From positions 1-27,576 of IMG/VR virus record IMGVR_UViG_3300030060_002287: a DNA stretch of 27,576 bases. One strand, given 5' to 3'. The notes beneath the pieces were generated by a model. That model was given only the letters and a program-made list of their open reading frames with translations. It was not told where the DNA came from and did not search any database. Below, one piece after another: positions 20,505 to 27,576 of this stretch; the stretch's first letter is position 1, and each line of letters opens with the position of its first letter. The translations under genes and the position numbers were made by a program. The stretch is from a virus.

Positions 20505-23500
20505 ATGGCAAAACAACTAGGTAGCATAAGGCTAGAAAAATTATCTGAGGATCTTCCTAATAATTTTTTAAAAGCTGAACAGTTTTTTACCTTTTTAGAT
20601 TTAGTTTCTGACGGAGCGGAAATTGAAGGTTTTGCTACACCATCGAAAAATAATTTATCTATACCAGCAAGCTTATTAGCTCCAAGCACTGCAGAAGACG
20701 CTACGCTAACAACTGATGCTGAGAGAACATATATACAAGAAGCGCAAAAAGATATTTTTTTAGATGGTCGTGCTATTAGAGATTCTGCTGGTGCTGAAAA
20801 TATACAAAATACTTCTCTTGCAATAAGAACTGGAACAAACGACCAAAAAATAATGCTTGGAGTAGAGGAGCAAAGGGCTGCTGGTAATTTAACCCCAGCT
20901 AAAGTATTGAATAATAATGATGCGGAGGCAAATAAAGTAACAGGTACTCTTAATGCTGGAACCGATTTAAATAGCACTCCAAGAGCAGCAATAATTACTT
21001 TGACATGGGAAAGAATTTTTCAAACAGGTGCGGATGATGGGTCAGCAGTTGGTTTGGGAATAAATACTGGCCATAGAAAAGGTGAATTTGGTGATGTAAC
21101 TATTCTTCTAAGACTAAGAGATAAAAATAATATTGAAATTTATAGAAGAACAGAATTAGTAAATGGAGTTTCAAGAGGTCAATTTAGTAGAGATTATAGG
21201 GTAGAAATTCCAGAAAGTTATTTTCAAAACATGACAACAGTTGCAAATCATTATCCGATAAGTGTTGATGTTTTAAGACTAGATTTAGAATTTAGAGCTA
21301 ATGGTGGTAGCGATCCTTTTAATAGTAAACGTGATGCAAATGTCTATGAAGAAGGAGATAGAAGATTTACAGAATTTTTCTTTTCAGGACTACAAGGAGT
21401 TTTACCTTTAGATCCTCTAGGACAACCAATAATAACTTTTCCAAAGTCAGCATATATAGGTTTGAGATACTCAGCAGAGCAATTTCCAAGCATACCCGCA
21501 AGGCAGTATCTTGTTAGAGGAATCAAGATTCGCATACCAACTGGAGTAACTGTTGACACTGCTGATACAGGCAGAATTATATATCCATCAGGGTATTCAT
21601 TTGCTGTTTTAACAGGTATAAGAAATCAGGAAGGTGATAAATTTTGGACATCAGACCCAGCTTGGATTTTATATGCCTTACTAACAGAAGATTATGGACT
21701 AAATATAGATGATTCAAAAATAGATAAGGCTTCTTTTTATGCTGCAAGTGTATATTGTTCAGACTTTAATTCCACTGGTAAGCCTAGATATTCTTTTAAC
21801 GGGGTTATTAACCAAAGAAAAAAAGCTCTTGATCTGATAAAAGAAGTAGCTGGTCTGATGAGAGCAACTGTTTATTACAAAAATGGTTCTATAAAAATTG
21901 CTTTAGATAAACCAGAAACTGTTACTTCTTATTTATTTACTAATGCAAATGTAATTAATGGAGCATTTACTTATTCTGGAACTGATAAAGATAAAAAATA
22001 CACCCAAATAAATGTTTCATATTTCAACAACGAGATACAAGAATTAGATCAAATTTCTGTCAGTTCAGATAATTTAGATGCTTCTTTAAAACAAAATTAT
22101 GGTTTAAATCAAATTAATATTCAATCTTTATATACAACAGATAGAGAACAGGCAAAGCGTCTTGGCAGATCATTAATTTACAGTTCAAGTCGGGAAGCAG
22201 AGATTGTATCTTTTGAATGTGGTTTGGAGGCTGCTGCTATATTAGAGCCTTTTAATGTTATTAAAGTAGCTGATAGATTAAAAGAGACTATTAGAGCTAG
22301 TGGCAGAATAAATACAGTGACAAGCTCTACAGAGGTGGTTGTTGATGATAGTACAGATACTACTGTTGGTTTAGTTGGAGATACTTTTTTAATTATTGAC
22401 AAACAAGGAGGGGTGCAAGAAAGAACAATAGATGCGGTTTCTGGCAGTACGGTTACATTATCATCAGCATTAGATCCTCTACCACAAGCTGGTACGATAT
22501 GGGCTGTTAAAACTGGTAATGTACAACATAGAAAATATAGAATTACAAATATAAAGCAGAAAAATAATTTTGTATTTAGTATTTCAGCAATAGTTTATGA
22601 CGATAATAAATATACTTTTATTGATGACGAAACTAGCACTCTTGGTTTAGGTAGAAGTCCGACAACTTTATTAGATAGATTACAAGCTCCAGAAATACAA
22701 AATTTAAGCGAAGAACTTATTGTTGTAAGGGGTAGGGCTACTACAAGAATAGTTTTAAATTTTAGTAATGTAGCAGGAGCAAAAAAATATCAGGTTGTTT
22801 ACAGACTTGATAGCGGTTCACCTATAGTAACTACTACCACAGAAACAGAATTTGTATTAATAAACAATAGAGAAGGTAGTTATGAATTTACTGTAAAATC
22901 ATTAAATTCTGCTCATGTTCATAGCAGAGAAGGTTCTACACAAACAATTCTTGCAGAAGGTTTAAGTGCAAAACCAAGTGCTGTAACTAATTTAAGAGCA
23001 GAAGAAAGTGGTGATAATCTTATTTTAAAATTTGACAGGTCAACAGATTTAGATGTTTTGTTTGGGGGCAAAATAAAACTTAAGTATTCTTTAGTTTCTG
23101 ATGGTACTGCTTCTGTCGGTGATGCTAACTTTTTAAAAGAAGTTGATGGTAATTTTGATGAAATTATTATAAATGACTACCAAAGTGGTGAATATTTTTT
23201 AAGATTTGTTGATGTAGAAGGCAATGAATCAGATTCTGCTACTTCAGTTGTTGTAAATAGAACTATTGCATCTAATAATTTAGTTGCTGCTCAAATAAGA
23301 GAGAATACAAATAATTTTGCTGGAGCAAAAGTAAATTTAGAATACGACAGTAATATTAGTGGCTTAAAACTTTCAAGTGCGGTAAGTTTTGATTCACTTT
23401 CAGATTTTAATACTCTTGCCTTATCTGATGGCACAACATTTGCTTCATTAGATTTGGTTACTGGAGGAGGTGGTAGTGGTATTCCTAGTGAAGGCACTTA

Positions 23501-24155
23501 TACGTTTGCTGCTAATGATATTGATTTAGGTGCTGCTTTTAGATTTCATATAGAACCACATTTTAAAAAATCTGGATTTGATACTCTTGGCCCTTCTGGT
23601 TTATGGGATTCACATACTGATGATATAGATGATTGGCCTGATATTTTTACATCAGGTACAACAGTGGTTGATAAAAGTGCAGATCTTATATTTCAAGTAG
23701 CAAAAAGTCAAACAGGAACTGCAAGTACAAGCTTTGAAACTTTTGATAATACTGATATTATTGGAAGAACTTTATCATTTAAAGTCTTAGTGCAAAATAC
23801 AAGCACCTATGAAAACGTAGATATAGAAGAATTAGGTGTAAATATTATATTCAGACCAAGAACTGAGAGAAGTATTGATAATTCAAGTGCAACAAATGGA
23901 GTTTTAACAAGTTCTAGCAGTGGAGCGACTACAGTTAATTTTAATAAAAAATTTTTCACAGGGACAACTGCTATAGGTGGCAGCACAACAGCATTTAATC
24001 CAGTTGTTTTTATAAACATAAATAATATGCAGACAAATGATTTCTTTACTATTGATAGTGTAAGTTCAACTCAATTCGTCGTAAGTATTAAAAACGGCTC
24101 TAGTTTTGTTCAGAGATCATTTACATATAGTGCTTTCGGATATGGTGAAGGGTAG
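20505..24155 (+). CDS. Central tail tip protein J-like
   Basis: The 1216-residue protein is by far the largest. The N-terminal half has the features of the hub of the tail tip: GSIRLEKLSEDLPNNF, DGAEIEGFATP (host-specificity J type), KDIFLDGRAIRDSAGA, TWERIFQTGADDG and a middle segment RYSFNGVINQRKKALDLIKE. After about residue 730 there are fibronectin type III-like domains (KKYQVVYRL, YEFTVKSLNSA) and a repeat-free beta-rich C-terminus. In lambda the end of J binds the receptor, so the last 250 residues are the likely host-range part. It starts 3 nt after gpI-like. Confidence 0.88.
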   Translation: MAKQLGSIRLEKLSEDLPNNFLKAEQFFTFLDLVSDGAEIEGFATPSKNNLSIPASLLAPSTAEDATLTTDAERTYIQEAQKDIFLDGRAIRDSAGAENIQNTSLAIRTGTNDQKIMLGVEEQRAAGNLTPAKVLNNNDAEANKVTGTLNAGTDLNSTPRAAIITLTWERIFQTGADDGSAVGLGINTGHRKGEFGDVTILLRLRDKNNIEIYRRTELVNGVSRGQFSRDYRVEIPESYFQNMTTVANHYPISVDVLRLDLEFRANGGSDPFNSKRDANVYEEGDRRFTEFFFSGLQGVLPLDPLGQPIITFPKSAYIGLRYSAEQFPSIPARQYLVRGIKIRIPTGVTVDTADTGRIIYPSGYSFAVLTGIRNQEGDKFWTSDPAWILYALLTEDYGLNIDDSKIDKASFYAASVYCSDFNSTGKPRYSFNGVINQRKKALDLIKEVAGLMRATVYYKNGSIKIALDKPETVTSYLFTNANVINGAFTYSGTDKDKKYTQINVSYFNNEIQELDQISVSSDNLDASLKQNYGLNQINIQSLYTTDREQAKRLGRSLIYSSSREAEIVSFECGLEAAAILEPFNVIKVADRLKETIRASGRINTVTSSTEVVVDDSTDTTVGLVGDTFLIIDKQGGVQERTIDAVSGSTVTLSSALDPLPQAGTIWAVKTGNVQHRKYRITNIKQKNNFVFSISAIVYDDNKYTFIDDETSTLGLGRSPTTLLDRLQAPEIQNLSEELIVVRGRATTRIVLNFSNVAGAKKYQVVYRLDSGSPIVTTTTETEFVLINNREGSYEFTVKSLNSAHVHSREGSTQTILAEGLSAKPSAVTNLRAEESGDNLILKFDRSTDLDVLFGGKIKLKYSLVSDGTASVGDANFLKEVDGNFDEIIINDYQSGEYFLRFVDVEGNESDSATSVVVNRTIASNNLVAAQIRENTNNFAGAKVNLEYDSNISGLKLSSAVSFDSLSDFNTLALSDGTTFASLDLVTGGGGSGIPSEGTYTFAANDIDLGAAFRFHIEPHFKKSGFDTLGPSGLWDSHTDDIDDWPDIFTSGTTVVDKSADLIFQVAKSQTGTASTSFETFDNTDIIGRTLSFKVLVQNTSTYENVDIEELGVNIIFRPRTERSIDNSSATNGVLTSSSSGATTVNFNKKFFTGTTAIGGSTTAFNPVVFININNMQTNDFFTIDSVSSTQFVVSIKNGSSFVQRSFTYSAFGYGEG

Positions 24156-24161
24156 TATAAT
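24156..24161 (+). promoter_or_regulatory. Candidate -10 box before the S74 fibre gene
   Basis: TATAAT immediately follows the stop of the J-like gene, 18 nt before the next ATG. No -35 is clear. It would give the fibre genes their own transcript; chance occurrence is also plausible. Confidence 0.25.
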
Positions 24162-24179
24162 AAGAAAAACATAAAAAAA

Positions 24180-25352
24180 ATGTCAAAACCAGATGATTTT
24201 GTAGTTGATAATGCTTCAGGTTCAGCAGTTAGAACTGATCTAAATAATATTTTTGATGCGATAAGTATTAATAATGGTTTTGGTACTGTGCCTACCACTA
24301 AATACAAATATATGTGGTATGCGGATGAATCTACAGGTAAGATGTCATTTTATCAGGCAAATGCGACCTCCAAATTAGATTTTATAAGCCTTACTGATGG
24401 TAGTTTTTTCGGCCCTAATGGTTCAGCGGGTAATCCATCATATACTTTTACAAACAGTACAAGTACAGGTTTTTACAGAAGTGCTAGTAATGAGATAGGG
24501 GTTTCTAATGGTGGTACAAATACAGCATTATTTAAAAGTACAGGAACAGATATAAAAGGCGTGTTAACTGTTGCACCATCAAGCGGTGAAGCCTTTATAC
24601 AAGTTCAAACTAATAGTATAAATAATGAAGACGCATATATAGATATTGTTGCTGATACTACATATACAGATTATGGTTTACGTCTTTTAAGAGCAGATCA
24701 AGGAGCAAATTCCTTTTCTCAATTAGTGCATAGAGGAACAGGAGATCTTCGATTAGAAACTACTGAAGCAGCATCATTACTTTTTAAAACATCTAATACA
24801 GATAGATGGAAAGTAAACTCTTCTGGGGCATTTATTTGGACTGGACATACAGGTTCGTTAGGATCTAATGTTGGTCTTACTGGTGATATTTTACCTCGTG
24901 GAATTATAAGTAAACAAGGAGGCACTGCTGGAGCAGTTACATCTGATAATTTATATAATTTTTATTGGACGGGATCAGCTTTGCAATGTTGGATTGATGG
25001 AGCCAATGAATTTACTGTAGCTGCTACTTCTGATTACAGAGTTAAAAAAGATATTACAACTTTAACAGACATAGGAATTGACAAGATAAAACAATTAAGA
25101 CCTGTTAATTATGAATTTAAGGACAACACAGCTTTTAGTTTTAAAGGTGATGGTGTTCAAAGGGTGGGTTTTATAGCAAATGAGGTTGCAGAAGTAATCC
25201 CCAGTGCAGTTGATGGAGAGAAAGATGCCACAAATCAATTACAATCTCTACGAATTGATGCAATCGTCTCTGTTTTAACAAAAGCATTACAAGAAGCAGT
25301 TGTTAAGATAGAGACATTAGAAACTAAAGTTGCTGCATTGGAGGCTGGTTAA
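24180..25352 (+). CDS. Tail fibre/spike with C-terminal S74 chaperone-peptidase
   Basis: The 390-residue protein has an N-terminal attachment part, beta-strand repeats (for example NGSAGNPSYTFTNSTSTGFY) and a C-terminal intramolecular chaperone of the peptidase S74 type. The self-cleavage motif is SDYRVKKDI, with Ser284 and Asp285, followed by LRPVNYEFK and RVGFIANEVAEVIP, and a trimeric coiled coil at the end. In family members the chaperone drives trimer folding and cuts itself off between Ser and Asp, leaving about 106 residues released here. It probably binds the host surface. Confidence 0.88.
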   Translation: MSKPDDFVVDNASGSAVRTDLNNIFDAISINNGFGTVPTTKYKYMWYADESTGKMSFYQANATSKLDFISLTDGSFFGPNGSAGNPSYTFTNSTSTGFYRSASNEIGVSNGGTNTALFKSTGTDIKGVLTVAPSSGEAFIQVQTNSINNEDAYIDIVADTTYTDYGLRLLRADQGANSFSQLVHRGTGDLRLETTEAASLLFKTSNTDRWKVNSSGAFIWTGHTGSLGSNVGLTGDILPRGIISKQGGTAGAVTSDNLYNFYWTGSALQCWIDGANEFTVAATSDYRVKKDITTLTDIGIDKIKQLRPVNYEFKDNTAFSFKGDGVQRVGFIANEVAEVIPSAVDGEKDATNQLQSLRIDAIVSVLTKALQEAVVKIETLETKVAALEAG

Positions 25353-25705
25353 TGGCTATTATCGCTGGAACCGCAGATTTTGATGTTACAAGACGTAATG
25401 ATTTCCCGATTAAACTTACTTTCAGGGATGGCAACAGCAATCTTATTGATTTGACTGGATATACAGTTGATGCTGAAGTCTATAGTATTACTTCTGATGG
25501 TTTTAGAGATACAAAATATGCAGATTGGTCTATAACCTATACAAATAGAACAGGCGGTGTTGTAGATATTGCTTTGACAGATACACAGACAGCAACTTTT
25601 AACAAACATGAATTAAAATATGATGTGCAACTAACGCAGCCAAATGGAGAGAAATTTCAATATTTACGAGGTACACTATTTATAAATGAGGGCTATTCAG
25701 AATGA
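25352..25705 (+). CDS. Beta-sandwich fibre/baseplate-like protein, 117 aa
   Basis: The 117-residue protein reads DFDVTRRNDFPIKLTFRDGN and TGYTVDAEVYSI, then VVDIALTDTQTATFN and HELKYDVQLTQPNGEKFQYL, ending RGTLFINEG. It has the alternating strand pattern of the BppU-N-like small domain found in phage baseplate or fibre attachment proteins. It overlaps the S74 gene (TAATG) and the next gene (ATGA). A linker between the tip and the fibres is inferred. Confidence 0.7.
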   Translation: MAIIAGTADFDVTRRNDFPIKLTFRDGNSNLIDLTGYTVDAEVYSITSDGFRDTKYADWSITYTNRTGGVVDIALTDTQTATFNKHELKYDVQLTQPNGEKFQYLRGTLFINEGYSE

Positions 25706-25935
25706 GTACACCAAACAAAGTTGAAATTAGTCAGGTTAATGAAGTCACTACTGTTGAAATTACAACGGTTGGACCTCAAGGGCCAGCAGGGCCAGCAGGT
25801 GCAACAGGTGGACTACAAGTTGATGAAACTAATAAAGTTGATGGATCTGTTGTTTATTATGATGCTAGTAGTGCTACATTTAAAGCAGATTCAACAACAA
25901 CAAAACTTACATTAGTCTTTGGGGGTAGTTTTTAA
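25702..25935 (+). CDS. Short fibre protein with collagen-like segment, 77 aa
   Basis: After an N-terminal strand region (EISQVNEVTTVEITTVG) the protein has GPQGPAGPAGATGG (28-41), a collagen-like triple-helix stretch of four to five GXY units, and a C-terminal beta part DGSVVYYDASSATFKAD. Phage tail fibres often use such short collagen-like pieces as trimeric links. Three identical copies would be needed for the triple helix. The next gene starts directly after the stop. Confidence 0.75.
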   Translation: MSTPNKVEISQVNEVTTVEITTVGPQGPAGPAGATGGLQVDETNKVDGSVVYYDASSATFKADSTTTKLTLVFGGSF

Positions 25936-27435
25936 ATGGCTAACACGATCAGAATTAAAAAAAGGGCAGCTAGTGGAAGTGCTGGCGCACCTTCAACGCT
26001 TGCCCCATCAGAGTTAGCTTTTAATGAAAATACTGGAGACTTAAAACTATATTATGGATATGGTGATAATGGTTCTGGAGAGGCATCTTCAATCATTACT
26101 GTTGGTGGTTCTGGTGCGTTTTTTAGCAAGACTGATACAAGAACTGCAAATACTATTTTAGCTGGTCCTACCAGTGGAAGTGCTGCTGCTCCTACATTTA
26201 GATCTCTTGTTGTTGCAGACGTACCAACACTTACATCAGCAAAGGTAAGCGACTTCGATACACAAGTAAGAACATCAAGACTAGATCAATTAGCAAGTGC
26301 AACAAACCCAGTATCAGGAGTTACTCCTACTGCTGATGCTCATTTTGCGACAAAAGGATATGTAGACAGCACCAGTGAAGGTCTTGATGTCAAACAATCT
26401 TGTAAGGTAGCCACCACAGCAAATATAACTTTATCTGGTACACAAACTATTGATGGTGTAGCTGTTTCTGCTGATGAAAGAGTACTTGTAAAAGATCAAT
26501 CTACAGCATCAGAAAATGGAATATATTTATGTAAAGCTAGTTCATGGGTAAGATCTGATGATTTAGCCACTGGTGCAAATGCTGCTGGTGCTTTTACTTT
26601 TGTAGAGCAAGGTTCTACAAATGCTGACATTGGATTTGTCTGTACAACTGATACTGCAACAGTTGGTACAAATAACTTAGCTTTTAGTACTTTTTCATCT
26701 AGTGGTAATGTCACTGCTGGAAATGGTTTAGATAAATCTGGTAATGAATTAAGCGTTGATCTAAAAGCAAATGGTGGTCTTGTTATTGAATCAACTGAAA
26801 TAGCTGTTGATTTAGCTGCCAGTTCAATTACAGGAACTTTAGCTATAGGTGATGGTGGTACAGGTGCAACTTCAGCTAGTGCAGCTAGAACAGCTTTAGG
26901 TTTAGCTATTGGTACAAACGTCCAAGCTTATGACGCTGATTTAGATAATTTATCAGGTATGCAGTCAGGTGCTTCTGCTGCTTTAGCTTTACTTACTTCA
27001 ACTGAAGTGGGAATCCTTGACGGAGCAACTTTAAATACTACAGAACTAAATTATGTAGATGGTGTTACTTCAGCTATTCAAACTCAATTAGATGCAAAAC
27101 AGGCATCAGACGCAGATTTAACTGCATTATCTAGTTGTCAAACTGGTGCTGCTGCAGCATTAGCATTATTGACTGCTACTGAAGTTGCAATTCTTGACGG
27201 GGCTACATTAACAACTTCTGAATTAAATATTCTCGATGGTGTAACTGCAACAACTACAGAAATAAATACAGTTTGTGATGGTAATACTTCAGCTTCTACT
27301 CCAACTCTTGCAGCAACAGATAAATTTATTGTTAATGATGCGGGAAGTATGGGCCAAGTTGAGCTTAGTAGGTTAGTTACGTTCCTTGAAGATGGGGCAA
27401 CTTCTGGTTTCGATATAGACGGTGGAACTTATTAA
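25936..27435 (+). CDS. Repeat-containing tail fibre protein, 499 aa
   Basis: It starts MANTIRIKKRAASGSAG and LAPSELAFNENTGDLKLYYG, the trimerising N-terminal module of many marine phage fibres, and continues with a segment HFATKGYVDSTSEGLDVK, shared by tail collars and fibres. From residue about 331 it has two 59-residue repeats (see the repeat entry), built around ILDGATL and TSELNILDGV. The C-terminus is glycine-rich. It is a long thin fibre, likely for adsorption. The next gene, cut by the window end, begins with a paralogous module. Confidence 0.85.
   Translation: MANTIRIKKRAASGSAGAPSTLAPSELAFNENTGDLKLYYGYGDNGSGEASSIITVGGSGAFFSKTDTRTANTILAGPTSGSAAAPTFRSLVVADVPTLTSAKVSDFDTQVRTSRLDQLASATNPVSGVTPTADAHFATKGYVDSTSEGLDVKQSCKVATTANITLSGTQTIDGVAVSADERVLVKDQSTASENGIYLCKASSWVRSDDLATGANAAGAFTFVEQGSTNADIGFVCTTDTATVGTNNLAFSTFSSSGNVTAGNGLDKSGNELSVDLKANGGLVIESTEIAVDLAASSITGTLAIGDGGTGATSASAARTALGLAIGTNVQAYDADLDNLSGMQSGASAALALLTSTEVGILDGATLNTTELNYVDGVTSAIQTQLDAKQASDADLTALSSCQTGAAAALALLTATEVAILDGATLTTSELNILDGVTATTTEINTVCDGNTSASTPTLAATDKFIVNDAGSMGQVELSRLVTFLEDGATSGFDIDGGTY
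26926..27279 (+). repeat. Two 59-residue repeats in the fibre gene
   Basis: Unit 1 (26926-27102) and unit 2 (27103-27279) share the pattern (A)xDADLxxLSxxQxGAxAALALLTxTEVxILDGATLxTxELNxxDGV. The DNA differs at many synonymous sites, so these are old repeats and not a recent duplication. Repeats of this type form rod-like trimeric shafts. Confidence 0.85.
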
Positions 27436-27460
27436 ATCCAGCTATTAGGAGGAAAAACCC

Positions 27461-27576
27461 ATGGCTAACACTATTAGAAACAAAAGAGGTACAACAAAAC
27501 CAGCAGCCTCAGATTTAGTTACAGGAGAAATCGCTGTAAAAACAGATGATGCTAAATTATATATAGAAAATGATTC
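27461..27576 (+). CDS. Partial tail fibre paralogue, cut by window end
   Basis: TAGGAGG (27446-27452) lies 8 nt upstream of ATG 27461, the strongest ribosome-binding site seen here. The 38 readable codons begin MANTIRNKRGTTKPAASDLV and continue TGEIAVKTDDAKLYIEND, very close in layout to the opening of the fibre gene before it. The rest is outside the window, so length and type cannot be judged. Confidence 0.8.
   Translation, partial: MANTIRNKRGTTKPAASDLVTGEIAVKTDDAKLYIEND

Noticed and set aside
20456-20977. Minus-strand 173-residue frame
   Set aside because: It lies antisense to the start of the J-like gene, has no partner genes on that strand and a composition expected from reverse reading of that gene.
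25721-25915. Plus-strand 64-residue frame rich in Leu, Lys and Gln
   Set aside because: The alternative frame of the collagen-like fibre gene, which has a clear GXY pattern and coupled start and stop.

Overview
The window is one continuous stretch of an AT-rich double-stranded DNA tailed phage with a siphovirus-type structural module. No host chromosomal gene, integrase, lysis gene, tRNA or CRISPR array was seen. Overlapping stop/start junctions (TAATG, ATGA) and the gene order terS, terL, portal, MuF-like, scaffold, major capsid, connectors, tail tube, frameshifted chaperone, tape measure, lambda M/L/K/I/J-like tail tip, fibres make the phage assignment secure. Small Lys-rich peptides next to the head genes, an S74-type fibre and ILDGATL/ELNILDGV-type fibre repeats resemble uncultured marine phages and phages of picocyanobacteria. 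That host guess is inference and only moderately supported.

Layout. Positions 1-750 hold a leader region, one small unknown gene, a strong terminator, the relic of a tail-fibre repeat and a promoter. Positions 751-1256 hold two small coupled unknown genes. Positions 1257-1480 are intergenic, with a probably bidirectional terminator and a 92-nt potentially structured RNA element. A RusA-like resolvase (minus strand, 1479-1907) is the only reverse gene. Its start codon overlaps the start codon of a HTH replication-initiator-like gene on the plus strand. From 1901 to the right end everything runs on the plus strand in a tightly packed order.

The most interesting block is 3261-6268, four overlapping or abutting genes directly upstream of the terminase: a ParB/sulfiredoxin-fold protein with a C-terminal zinc knuckle, a stand-alone asparagine-synthetase-type ATP pyrophosphatase, a complete C5-cytosine DNA methyltransferase, and a homologue of CmoA, the carboxy-SAM synthase of tRNA modification. 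The methyltransferase has Arg instead of the almost invariant Asn in motif X (GRAVPP instead of GNAVPP). From memory, changing that Asn to Lys in M.MpeI lets a C5-methyltransferase use carboxy-SAM. I propose a DNA hypermodification pathway: the CmoA-like enzyme makes a carboxylated SAM, the methyltransferase transfers carboxymethyl to cytosine, and the Asn-synthetase-like enzyme activates the new carboxylate for amidation or amine coupling. The chemistry is inference. One point against it is that the CmoA Arg199 position appears to be Glu here.

The right half is a complete virion module: head genes 6268-15825, tail genes 15890-24155, fibres 24180 to the end. The last fibre gene runs off the window and is a paralogue of the N-terminus of the one before it.
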